Shown in pieces: positions 26,140 to 37,365 of a stretch of 64,000 nt of DNA (its first letter is position 1; the number at the start of each line of letters is the position of its first letter). The position numbers and the translations under genes are program-made. The stretch lies in contig CAJNOI010000022.1 of the NCBI GenBank assembly GCA_905250115.1, forward strand, positions 496,001 through 560,000. Reading direction: 5' to 3'. The notes beneath the pieces are model-generated. The model had not been told where the DNA came from, searched no databases, and saw nothing but the letters and a program-made list of their open reading frames with translations. This DNA comes from Adineta steineri (taxonomy: Eukaryota; Rotifera; Eurotatoria; Adinetida; Adinetidae).

Positions 26140-26312
26140 GAAAAGAATTGAAATTATCTAATGAAAAAAAAAATAAGTATAATTATTCTGTGTTTTTTTT
26201 ATAATTCAATATAAAGAAATAAAAAAATTTATAAATAGAATCTTGGAAAAAAATACAAAAAAAATGCAAAAAGTTTGATGGAAGATTATATGAGCGTGCA
26301 ATGGACTTATGA

Positions 26313-27851
26313 TTAGACGTGGCCAGTGAGATATAATTGTGTTCGTTGTTCGCTTCGAAGATTTTGAGGTTGTAAACGTTCACTAGAATAAATCATATAT
26401 TGTATTTTTTTTCTTAGATAAAATAATTTACTTCAATAAGGCTTCTCCACTTGCTGATGTAAAACGATTTGCAGTTGATGAAAAACCAATATTTCGTCGT
26501 CTTGGTCGTTTTCGTTTATCAGCTATTGTTTCATCTCTGATTGGTCCAAGAAGATTATATCGTCCAACACCTACGGACTGAAAATAAAGATTCAATTATT
26601 AATAAAATTTTTAAAATAAAATGATTATGATTACATTTGAACCACCAGTATTTGTAAATGAACGTTTATCATTTCTTGATGATGTTCCATTAAATGGAAC
26701 TTTTTTCATATGAAAATCATGTTCCTCCCATTGACGAACTGTTGCATAAGCACCTGGACCAGGAAAAGTAACATTTTTTGGTTCAAGACCTTTAATGAAA
26801 ACAAAACAAAAAAGATCAGTTGAAATTCATTTGGAAATATTTACCCGGATGTTCAATTGATATTCGATCCGTAGGTTTTTTTTGAAAACGTTCTAATTTA
26901 CTAAATAATCCATGTTTTTTTCGTTTTTCTATTTGAATTAAATTTGATGTTGATTCTGGATAATCTTTTGATGGAAAATCAGGTGATAAATCCCATTGAT
27001 CTAATAATGAATAATGGCCAGTTGCTATCGGTGCTGAACGATCGAGTGTAAAAACTTGATAAGGACCTTTTTCACTAACATGTTTATTTACTAATTCATC
27101 AATTGAATTTTTTATACTATAAGTTCCTGGACCTAATTTTGTACCCTAAAATAAAAATTTCTAAAATAAGTCAAAAAAACAAAACAAATTGTTTTTCTTA
27201 TTTGTTAAGTTTACCTGAAGTGGTAATGATCTTGGTCCTTGTCTCCATTCGAATGAAGGAACATTACTACCTTGTTGCCAATGTTTTTCTACAAGTTTTT
27301 TATCAGGAATACCATATGAAGCAGGTGGTGGTGCTCTATCCTATTTTGTTAAAAAAACAATTTGATGAATAAAAAGAATTTTCTTCATACTAATTCATCT
27401 TTTGGAAATCGAGGTGCTAATTGATCAAGTGCACCACGTTCACATTGAGGTTTTTGATCAAGTTCAGTTAAAAAATCAGTAATATTGTAAATACCCGGAC
27501 CAACACGTCGTTCATCTTCTTTTCGTCTATCATACGTTTCTTTAAATGATGAATGAGGAATTTTGGCCATTTGTTCTGTATATAATCCTTGTTGCCAATT
27601 AGGTCCTTCAATCTTTTTCTGAAGATTCTTTTCACTAAAATCACCATATTGTAACTGATCATGAGTACCAGGAGCAACATGTGGTATACTTTGTAATTGA
27701 ATACGTGTTAATAATTCTGGATGTAAACCACGAGGTAGGAATCTAGAAGAAAAATTCAAGAAAAACAAAATATAATGAAATTTAATTGATACCTTGGTGT
27801 TTTTACTGAAAAGCCTAATGAAGGAGATTCTTGCACGTCAGCAGTAGCCAT
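26313..27851 (-). CDS. CIMAP2/LEXM-like ciliary microtubule protein with PG-rich repeats
   Basis: Seven exons (27851-27793, 27742-27391, 27340-27215, 27145-26845, 26789-26635, 26577-26432, 26382-26313) sum to 1,209 nt, giving 402 residues. Repeated Pro-Gly motifs (RVGPGIYNITDFL, LGPGTYSI, FPGPGAYATVRQWEEH) are those of sperm-tail PG-rich repeat proteins. The blocks HVAPGTHDQLQYGDFSE and QMAKIPHSSFKETYDRR fit the lymphocyte expansion molecule family, now called ciliary microtubule-associated protein 2 (CIMAP2). Family members are found on axonemal microtubules. Retaining the last intron (49 nt) would give a slightly shorter protein ending ALLK at 26428; the spliced form ends QRTQLYLTGHV. The choice between the two is not settled by sequence alone. 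The first exon starts MATADVQESPS. Confidence 0.82.
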
Positions 27852-28577
27852 AGTTTATGAGATTAAATACTAAAAAGAATATTAGAAGATTTCAGATTCA
27901 TGGTGGAAGTAAAAGTCAAACATAGATTTATTATAGGCGACTGTTTAAGAATAAAGAATAGAGTATGACAGTTAACGATAGATATGAGTAGATTTTGTAT
28001 AATTTATATGATATCCTTAAAAACCACAAGTCCTTCAAAATAAATCATGTTCTGTAAGAACTTTATAGTATTTATTGTAATATATCTATATCAAACTAAG
28101 ACATGATATATTTTAATGAAGAAGAAAACAGTAATAACACAAGACTCGGTTAATATCTAGGGAAAGCATTAGCTGAAAAAAAATCATATTATCTTTTTTT
28201 GTCTCCATAACTATGTAAACAATGAAATCAATTGAAATATTTAACTTGTATTCAAATTTACTTTATCGACGCACTTTTATGATATCATGTGTTCGTCATC
28301 AAAAAAAAAATAATTATATTTTGAAAATTTATTTAAAACGCACACATACAGTTAACTTTGCCATTATCATGTTAGTAACAATGGTGATGGCCTCCTATTT
28401 TTCTTTCATCGTTCTCGTTCTGTCTGCATTACCAATCTACTAATCCATGTTTTCCCTTGACCCTGAAATTTTGCGTTGTACCGAGAGAGAAAGAACGAAA
28501 AAAATTACTATATTAGGCGCGCCCATTATTTGTTTACTTATTATTATTCAACTTTTTCGATACAGTCTAGTTTAATA
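27852..28577. other. Divergent intergenic region between the CIMAP2-like gene and PGK
   Basis: The two genes point away from each other, so both promoters should lie here. A GC-only word GGCGCGCC sits near 28518-28525, about 55 nt upstream of the PGK ATG, and stands out in the AT-rich context. No TATA box could be assigned with confidence. Confidence 0.4.
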
Positions 28578-30023
28578 ATGGCAGAATCTAATTCCAAAGC
28601 TAGTATTAGTAATAAATTAAGCATTGAAGATCTCGATCTTAAAGGTAAACGTGTGTTAATGCGAGTTGATTTCAATGTTCCATTAGAAAACGGTCAAGTT
28701 AAAGATAAACAACGTATTGAAGGTGCATTACCAACAATAAAATATGCTCTTGAAAAAGGAGCAAAATCTATTATTCTTATGTCACATTTGGGTCGTCCCG
28801 ATGGTAAACGAGTTGATAAAGAAAGTTTAAAACCAATTGCTGAAGAATTACAAAAATTACTTGGTAAAGATGTTAAATTTTTAAATGATTGTGTTGGAGA
28901 TGAAGTTGAAAAAGCAGCTAATGAAGCTGATAATGGTCAAGTTATTTTACTTGAAAATCTTCGATTTCATCTTGAAGAAGAAGGTTCAGTTAAAGATAAA
29001 CAAGGAAATAAAACCAAAGCTGACAAAGATGCTGTTGATAAATTTCGTGCAAGTTTATCAAAACTTGGTGATGTTTGTAAGTTATGATTTATTTTTATTC
29101 GAAAAGATTAATTTCATTATTTCGTTTTTGTAGATATTAACGATGCTTTTGGTGCAGCACATCGAGCACATAGTTCAATTGTCGGTGTTAAACTTGAACA
29201 ACGTGCTGCTGGATATTTAATGAAAAAAGAACTTGATTATTTTGGAAAAGTTTTAGAAAATCCAGAACGTCCATTTCTTGCTATCCTCGGTGGAGCTAAA
29301 GTTTCCGATAAAATTCAATTGATTGAAAATCTTTTAGATAAAGTTAATGCTTTAATTATTGGTGGTGGTAAGTTTACTAAAATTCTTTTCATTTAGAAAA
29401 AAGAATACATCATTTTTCTCTAGGTATGGCATATACATTTCTTAAAGAAAAAGATAATATGAAAATTGGTAAATCATTATATGATACTGAAGGAGCTAAA
29501 TCAATTCAAAAAATTCTTGAAAAAGCTAAATCAAAAAATGTTGAAATTCATCTCCCAGTTGATTTCATTGTTGCCAATGATCTTAAATCAAAAGATACAA
29601 AAGAAGCAACAAAAGAAAATGGTATTGAAGATGATTTAATGGGTCTTGATATTGGTAAAGAATCAATTAAACAATTTACTGAAGTTATTAAAAAAGCTAA
29701 AACTATCGTATGGAATGGTCCAATGGGAGTTTTTGAACAAGATCAATTTGCTAATGGAACAAAAGAATTACTTAAAGTTGTTGGTGAACAAACCAAAAAT
29801 AATTGTTCAACAATTATTGGCGGTGGTGATACAGCTACAGCTTGTGCCAAATTTGGTTTTTCAGATCAAATGAGCCATGTATCAACTGGAGGTTAGTAAA
29901 AACAAAAACAACTTTTTTGTTTAAAATAAAAAATTTCTGTTTTTAGGTGGTGCCAGTCTTGAACTTCTTGAAGGCAAAGATCTTCCCGGTGTTACTGGTC
30001 TTAGTGACAAATCGGCTAAATAA
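28578..30023 (+). CDS. PGK1: Phosphoglycerate kinase
   Basis: Four exons (28578-29076, 29134-29367, 29424-29891, 29947-30023) sum to 1,278 nt, giving 425 residues, the usual PGK length. The enzyme converts 1,3-bisphosphoglycerate and ADP to 3-phosphoglycerate and ATP in cytosolic glycolysis. Visible signatures are [13 protein letters not shown] near the N-terminus, [92 protein letters not shown], and a terminal [15 protein letters not shown]. The catalytic arginine in RVDFN and the nucleotide-binding GGGDTA loop are present. The ATG at 28578 is chosen because the conserved body starts soon after; the frame is open upstream but those residues look unlike PGK. All introns are short (52-57 nt). 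A housekeeping gene with no lesion seen. Confidence 0.97.
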
Positions 30024-30644
30024 ATTTAATTATTTTAACTTTCATCTTCTATTTTTATCATCTAGTCCAGCCCTTAACACCCTAGTTATTCTAGTTTTTT
30101 AGAGATTATTTTTAAATAAAAAACTAATCTAATTCATAGATCGATCGACTAATTTATTTCTACTGTTGTTTTTAATTATTGAAAGAAAGCTATATTATAA
30201 ATTAAAGTTCATAAAATGTAGAATATTGCAGCAGAAGAAAGTCTTTTCTATAATTCAGCTAAAAAAGCGGTGCATTAAAAGAGTATCATGAAATTTCCTG
30301 GGAAGTAAATATTTCGTGATGAGAAATACAACGGTAGTGGTAACCGTTTTACTAATGGCTCATTCAATGTCATTGAAATAAAGCAAAATAATAATCTATA
30401 CTGTTTGTTTTTAGTCTTGTATTAAGAAAAAAATAATTCGGTTACATAATATTGTCTAGTCATTATGACGTCGATCGTTATAAAACGAACTGATAAAATG
30501 ATATGTTATAAAGTTAGTGCTTTCATATTGAATATAATTTACAAAGAACGAAATAAACAATTTCTAGACGAAGAATAATATAAACTATTTCATAGAATAT
30601 ATTTAACTGAATTCAAATAGATTTACAAAAAAGAAAAAGTATGT
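30024..30644. other. Intergenic between convergent PGK and the ependymin-like pseudogene
   Basis: Contains the PGK 3' UTR; ATAAA-type signals (for example AAATAAA near 30113) could serve polyadenylation. No gene seen. Confidence 0.4.
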
Positions 30645-31303
30645 TTATACATTAGTCATCTTCGATGATTTATCATATAACAAGTATTTTTCTTCTTCTG
30701 TAAGACATTCTTTTCGAGGTATAAATACACTTGTATTACTAATACTGGGTATAATATTAAAGAATGTTGTTTGAGTTCTACCATATTTTTGACTATATCG
30801 TATAAGATTAACTGGAAGACAATGTTGATAAGTCCATGATCCAAAATCTCGAATAGTATCATTAGATGATGTTGTATAATTTGCACCCCTATACATATAT
30901 AAGATTAAGATTTACTTAATAACAATTCAGAAGACATATATATACCACATAGTAACAAGAAGACCTAATCCAAGTATAACTGCAGTACCAACATAAGCTT
31001 CACCATATGATTGAGCATCTGATCGAATACCAAAATCTCGCTATGGTCGATTTAATGAACGACGTGTACCATTTTGAGCATTGAAATCATAGATATATTC
31101 TATTTGAGAATCAAATAATGCAATTCTATCATATGAATTATTTTGATGTCCAATAGCAATTTTTTCAAGAATTCGTTCACGATGATTTCTTGTTCATTAC
31201 TATCAAAAACAGTTGCTTCCCATTGTGATGGTGTTATACATGGATATGGTTGTTGTGCTATCACTACAAGACTAACTACATAAAAGACAAAAATAACAAA
31301 CAT
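30645..31303 (-). pseudogene. Ependymin-related secreted protein, frameshift plus premature stop
   Basis: An ATG at 31303 opens a signal peptide (MFVIFVFYVVSLVVIAQQ), then CITPSQWEATVFDSNEQ, a start typical of ependymin-related proteins. Near 31180-31193 the frame shifts; the next frame continues with RERILEKIAIGHQ, YDRIALFDSQIEYIYDF and NGTRRSLNRP. It then meets a TAG at 31043-31041 where the family has a Trp (Pro-Trp-Arg); TGG to TAG is a single change. The frame continues after the stop with SYGEAYVGTAVILG. A 50-60 nt intron follows (exon resumes near 30893), and the last exon holds SWTYQHCLPVNLI, an FFNIIPSISN block and a final conserved cysteine (RKEC), ending at 30645. Two lesions argue for a pseudogene, but assembly error remains possible for the indel. 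The family consists of secreted or lysosomal glycoproteins of uncertain function. Confidence 0.75.
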
Positions 31304-32167
31304 TTTTATTATAGAGCAATAAAAATGACATCGTTATATATAGATAAAAGAACGATAATTTATATGTAGTTATCAAAGTTTAAAAACAAAAGTAAATAGA
31401 TACCTAAAAATAAAACATAATTAATAACAGTTGAATTGATTTACTTTATATAGATATTTAATTAAATTATCTTGTCTTTTGATTTATATGAATGAACAAA
31501 AGAAGAAAGCATTTGGTTCATTTATTAACTACAATTTTTCTTTTTCAGAAAACATCTCTTTCTTACTGTCAGACACAGTTTGACATCATAATTTTTTTTT
31601 CTCTCCTCAGATTAAGAAAGAAAAATCTAAAAATAGTTTAAATTTAGCTCATAAATCGAAAACTTTTTCAGATATAATCTAATAAGTTTTTTTCTCATCG
31701 TAATTGTAAGATTTTTGCTTTATTAGACAAAGGATGTGCATCTCTTAGACACCTCCTGTTCGTGCTCGTGACTTTTATTATTCAAGATTTACTTGACAAC
31801 ATCTATCTCATATTGCAAACTAATTCAAAAATGTAATAGACATTGTCTAGAAAAAAATATATAGATATTTTGCTATAGACCATTAAAAAAACCTATAAAT
31901 CGTATCTTCATGAATTATTTTTTATTAAATACGAAAATATTTCTCCTTCAACAAGAAAAAAAAACATTAATAATAATAATAATAATAATCATAATGAAGA
32001 AAGAGAAGAAGAAGAAGAAAAGAGAGAGAGAGAGACAAACTCTAGCACATATACAATAAATAAGAAGTTTTCTTTTTGTTTTTGATAGTTATATATACAA
32101 TTAAACAGACAAAGCAAATAAAACATCGCACATTTAAAATATAGAAAGATTTATATTTTTTGTTTTC
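31304..32167. other. Intergenic, low-complexity
   Basis: No coding exon found. It contains short simple repeats near 31970-32035 (AAT, AAG and AG units), and probably the 3' UTR of the Gln-rich gene at its right end. Confidence 0.45.
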
Positions 32168-33542
32168 TTATTTTGTACACACCGTACTTATGAGATCATC
32201 AGAACAGAGATAATTTAAAATAATATCATAATCTAAACTATTGTCAATAGTTGATTGATGTTCATTTCCTGCTCTTCCACCTAAATATGTATCAGCTAAA
32301 ACTTCAATATCATCGAGAAGTGTCTAAATAAAAAAAAACAGAATATATTTCAAAAGAATAAAATAACGAAAAACTTACAGATGTAATATCATCTGTTAGA
32401 TAAATATTGCTTGGGTCTTGTAAAAATGCTGTAAGTTCATCGATATTTTGTTCATTTGGTAATCTTGACGTTGTAGGTGTTAAAGGTGTTTGTGGAAAAG
32501 AATATTGATGTTGCGCAACACGAGGTGTGCCAACACTCTACACAATAAATATATATATATATAATAAAGAATGCAAAAAAAGCTTTTAATTTACCGGTGG
32601 ACCAGGTGTCATTTGACGATCAGTTGTATCACCGCTAGGACATAGTGCATCTGTAAGTGAATTAACTGAACTTGGTTGTCCTTGATGATATGGAACACCG
32701 AATTCAGTATTACCATTAAATTCACCTTGATAAGGTGTACTTGGATTACTTGGTGGACTAGGAAATATTTGTGATTGATTTGAAAATGTTTGATATTCTT
32801 GTGACATAGTTGTTGATTGTGGTGGTAATTGTTGAGCTGGTATATATGAATTTGTACAAATTGATGGATGATAAGATGCTGCTGCAGCTGATGATGAAAC
32901 AGATTCTTCAGATTGTAGTTTAACTTTATTTTTTATTGTTTCATATTTCATTGAATTTGAATTTTGTTGATAAGATATTGGTTGTGATTGATAATAATTT
33001 TGATAATACATTTGATGTTGTTGTGTTGGATAATGCTGCATATGTGAAGTACATTGACAAATTGAACCAGAAGAATGATTATACATAGAAGATGGTGTTG
33101 AATATGGCATTGAACGTGCTCGAGCTGACATTATTTGTTGTTGTCCAGCATTATAAGTAGATATGGGACCGGAACTAGATTTTGTAGTGATCATGCGTTG
33201 TTGATGTGGAATTTGTTCCATATGAGTAGGTGTATAAGGAAGAGAATTATAAACATTCTTAAGAGAAGAAAAAAAAAGAAAAATGATTATTTTTGTTTTA
33301 TAAAAATATTTCAAATTTACAGAATTTGAATTAGTTTTAACTGGTATTGTTGATGTTTGTTGTTGTTGTTGTTGATAATGATAATGTTGTTTAATTTCAT
33401 TCATTGGATATGGTGAAGGTCTTGTACGTATCGACTGATAACTACTATGAATTGGACCAATACTGTTCATAGATATTCTTTGCTGTTGTTGTTGCTGCTG
33501 CTGCTGCTGCTGTTGTGCTTGTGGAATTTGCCAGTCATCCAT
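32168..33542 (-). CDS. Gln/Ser/Pro-rich protein of unknown function, possibly a transcriptional cofactor
   Basis: Four exons (33542-33321, 33257-32595, 32537-32379, 32323-32168) sum to 1,200 nt, giving 399 residues. The ATG at 33542 begins MDDWQIPQAQ, followed by an uninterrupted run of about 12 Gln, encoded by mixed CAG and CAA codons. Most of the protein is low-complexity (Gln, Ser, Pro, Tyr, Met), typical of disordered transactivation regions. The C-terminus is acidic and hydrophobic (DELTAFLQDPSN, LTDDIT, TLLDDIEVLADTYLGG, a final LDYDIILNYLCSDDL), which looks like an activation domain. No DNA-binding domain was recognised. I do not recognise the family. All introns have GT-AG ends and the phases are consistent, so the model itself is sound. 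Confidence 0.75.
33478..33522 (-). repeat. Poly-glutamine codon repeat (CAG/CAA)
   Basis: About twelve Gln codons in a row near the N-terminus of the Gln-rich gene, with a core of pure CAG units. Such tracts are often length-variable. Confidence 0.9.
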
Positions 33543-36500
33543 TGATGAGCAACTTGTTTAGTTTTTTATGAAAATAATCGACTAAATCATCTAAAAGAGT
33601 AATAATCGCGTTTGTAAGCAACTGAGAGAAAGAGACAGCATCCAACACAACAAACGAGAGGAAGAAAGGAAGAGAAGAAGAAGAAGAAAAAAAAAGACAT
33701 ACGTCAAAACGTCGTACAACAGTAGCATAAACGAACGAACAGAATAAAAAAAAACGCGCGAGAAGGAGAAAGAATCAGTTGCACCAGTCAAGCGTCTATC
33801 TGATGGTGCGAGTGGTAGATGTTTCCTCGTTTCTTTCTTAGATAGGTACTTCTCTTTTTCTCCGAGCGTCGATATGTCACTGTCACTTGGTTCTTTCTTT
33901 CTTTTTGGTGTAAGCAAAAGAAAAGAGAAAGAGAAAATGTAACCGATCAAAACTATCAAAAGCCTCACTTGCTTCGTCTGACAATATGAGAAGAGAACGA
34001 AAAGAAAGCAAAGGAGGAAAAAAAAGAACAAGAACAAGAAAAATTCTTTTTTTTTTTTTTTTCTACAACGTTACACATCGAATAACATTTGTAGAAGCAG
34101 ATAATATCTACTTGTTCCTTTACATTCGATTGTACTTTGAAATAATAAATTAAAATCAAAAATACGAATTAATCTTTTCTTTTATTTAGTTAATAGCTAA
34201 TCATATATAAATATATATTGTCTTTGATTTATTCAATATATATTTATTTATAACAATAGCTGGAAAGAAAGAGAACGTGTTGTTTCGACAAAGGTACGAT
34301 TAGAATCGAAAGAGCACAGCGCGGTCATTGCCACATTTTGTAAGAGAAATGATGACCTATAGTTTAATGACCCTATTTATTTATTTATCAAGAAATTCTA
34401 ACTTTAAAATTCTCGAAGAGAATATTATTTGAATAAAAAAAAGAAATGGAAATATTGTTGCCTTTTTTTATCTTTTTTTGATAAATGTGTATTGTCGGAT
34501 ATTAATGGATAATCATGAATCGATAATCGAAGAAACGTGCCGAATGTAATAGTAGTATATCCTGTTACATCAGTTCTTCGTTTTTTGATTTTCTCCTCCC
34601 AATCAGACTTCATAATTTCCAGTATAAACTTTATGGGTACAATTTGAATTTATTTCGATTTCTACATACGTCTTATAAAAAGTTAAGATTTATATCTTGA
34701 TCTATTTTGTCTCATGTATTAAGTACTCTTTAGTCATTTTTTATTGAATATTTATTTAACTCATCGTTAGAAGATATAAATAACTTTTTTCTTTTGTTGA
34801 TTTCTTTCATTTACTTTGATATAGAGATTCAACGAATCAAAATCAAAGTTTCTTTCCAGTTAATAGTTAGAATATATATGAGGAAGAAGAAAAAAAAACA
34901 AGAATCTAAGGAGATGAGCAACACAATAATGACGACAATAACAACATATAAAAAAAACGAGAAGAAAGTCAGGGAAAAAGTGAATACAGAACGACTAGAC
35001 TGATAAACAAAAAAATAGTTATTGGAAGGTGGAAAGAAAAAAAAATCTCGAATGTCTTTATATTCCTTTTTTTTTCTTCTTCTTCCTTTCAATGCATACA
35101 AAAAACAAAGTGGCGATCTGCCAAACACCACGCGTCTGTGTTTTGTATCTGTTATTTAGTTTTACTTGGGGGGGTTAAAGTCCTTGTTTTTGTTATTCCA
35201 ATCATTTTTTTTTATATAATTGAGACACAACATGGTAGAGAGAGAGAGACGGGGGGAGAGGAAAAAAAGGAAATGTAGGGAAAGAAACTTGCTTACCTTA
35301 TCGGTAGTATTTATATGCTTATTCTACCCTATTGTAATTTCAATCATTGAATTGCTGATGTTATTTATATTCAGACAACGAAAAAGAAAAATTACAGAAT
35401 AGAAAAGAAAAATGATGATGTAATGTTGTAATAACCTGACAATACTAATACTATGAAATTTTCATTCTCTTATCATCAGACGTAATATGGACGGTCACAC
35501 AGTATACTTTTTTTCTTTCATTCTTCTGCGAAAAAAAAAGAAAATCAACGGTTTTTTTTTTGGAATCAATAATCATTGATATTTATTCTTTTTCCAGACA
35601 TTAGAAATCGAAATCATCATCATCATATGAAACTATGATGTTTTGTCTTTGTATTTCGAAAATAAATGTTGTTGTTGTTAGTTTGTATGAGAATCTAAGA
35701 GATGCTTTATTTTCTTTTTCTCTTCTTCTACCTTCAAGATATAGATGAGTGTAATACGAGCCACTCGCATCCCTCGATGATAATGCCGATTGCATAGAAG
35801 ATAATATTTTCATCGCAATACAGACAAAGAAGAAAAAAAAGGCGGAATATTTATCATTATATTAATGATATGAATATAATAAAATAAAATAAAAATTCTT
35901 CTTACACTAAATAAAAAAAAGAAAAAAACATACATGTTTTTAAATTTTTTAAATAATAAGAATAACATTTTTATTTGTTTTTTCTGTATTTTATTGAATT
36001 AAGTGTAAATTTTGAATATAAGTGTTTTTAAAAGTCTAATGATATTTAAATAACGTCATCATCTGTAAAAGTTTTTTCATTAAAGAATAATTTATTTAAG
36101 TACATACGATTTCAAGTGTCTTGACAGTAATTAAACTGTAAAAGAAAAACTTTCAGGTTAGATCTAATCTTGACTCGTCTTGACAAGATTTTATTTTTAG
36201 AAAGTATCATCCGAGGATGACAGTGACATTAGCTACTCTATATATAGATAATTTGTCTGATCTCAGATGCTATTACCGTTATACTTTCACTCTTACTAGT
36301 ACTATTGTATTTCAATTACATTTAGAATATAAAATACAGATTATCGATCTGATAATATTATCCTAGAACATGAAATTATATCTACTTATTTTCCTTAAGA
36401 TATGTCACTGTGAACTTTTGATTCGTAAATAGAATTCTAACAGAAAATAATGGAACGTAAAACATAAAAGCATTTTATTACGTTTTTCATTCTATTGTCA

Positions 36501-36555
36501 CCAAATAAAATAATGAATAGAAAAGTGTATTAATTTATTCAATAAATAATTTTCA
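33543..36555. other. 3-kb intergenic, purine/pyrimidine low-complexity
   Basis: It lies between the Gln-rich gene start and the NR4A-like gene stop. There are many A/G-only or T/C-only runs (for example 33650-33700, 34020-34065, 35035-35090, 35225-35275), several frame-open only because of bias. No LBD-like or other conserved exon could be found. 5' UTR exons of the Gln-rich gene may be here. Confidence 0.5.
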
Positions 36556-37365
36556 TCATATTTCAATTGATAATTTTTTTTGTTCAGTTTTATTTGTTTG
36601 AATTTCCAGATGATTTGATAGATGATATTTTGATGGTAATCGACCACGACGACCTTTTAATTCATTTGTACGCACAACTTCTTTTATCATTCCAACTGCT
36701 AAACATTTTTGAAATCGACACCACTGTAAAAAGAAAACAATAACAACAATATCACATTAAATTAATAAATTCCTAATATGAATTTTAAAATAATATTATA
36801 TACTTGACATCGATTACGTCGACGTTTATCAACATGACATTTTTTATCAGACAAACAAACATATTTAGCATTTTTTTGTATTGTTCGCTAGAAGAAGATT
36901 TTCCTATTATATATATATATTTAAATTATAATCTTACTTTAAAAAAACCTTTACATCCTTCACATGTTCGAACACCATAATGATGTGAAGTTGAGAAATC
37001 ATTACAAACAAGACTAATAAGAATAAATAGATTAAATTACAATAATCCATTGAATTTACCATTGATATTTTGGTGAATTTATATTTGGTATAGTATGAAA
37101 TCTAAAGAAATTTTTTTTAAAAGAAAATGTTTTTTCTTTATTATCCAAACCTAGAAGAATTATCTTGTAATTCTATATTACATATCATTGTGGATGTAGC
37201 TGGAAGATTTAAAGTATTTGATTGAATATCATTGGAATAAGATAGATTATGATGTACATTAGATAATTCAATAAATTGAGATTGATTAGTTGAATAATTA
37301 ATTTCTTGTGAAATATTCCAATCGTTTGAGTTTATAAGATAATCATTTGTATGAAATTCATTCAT
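36556..37365 (-). CDS. NR4A-type nuclear receptor, DNA-binding domain without ligand-binding domain
   Basis: Five exons (37365-37151, 37101-37060, 37013-36938, 36887-36804, 36723-36556) sum to 585 nt, giving 194 residues. After an Asn/Ser-rich N-terminus of about 85 residues comes a complete two-finger domain. Finger 1 has C-x2-C-x13-C-x2-C, its first Cys codon split TG/T by an intron, with P-box [10 protein letters not shown]. Finger 2 has C-x5-C-x9-C-x2-C ([22 protein letters not shown]). Then [21 protein letters not shown] and RLPSK follow, the C-terminal extension that in NR4A/NGFI-B (Drosophila HR38) contacts the AAAGGTCA monomer site. A stop follows only about 25 residues later, so no ligand-binding domain is encoded. 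None was found in the next 3 kb. Expected role is nuclear DNA binding; with no LBD, cofactor recruitment must differ. Alternative 3' exons cannot be excluded. Confidence 0.85.

Noticed and set aside
33591-35131. Several open frames rich in Phe, Leu, Ser or Lys
   Set aside because: They follow purine- or pyrimidine-only runs, with no splice-supported continuation or conservation.
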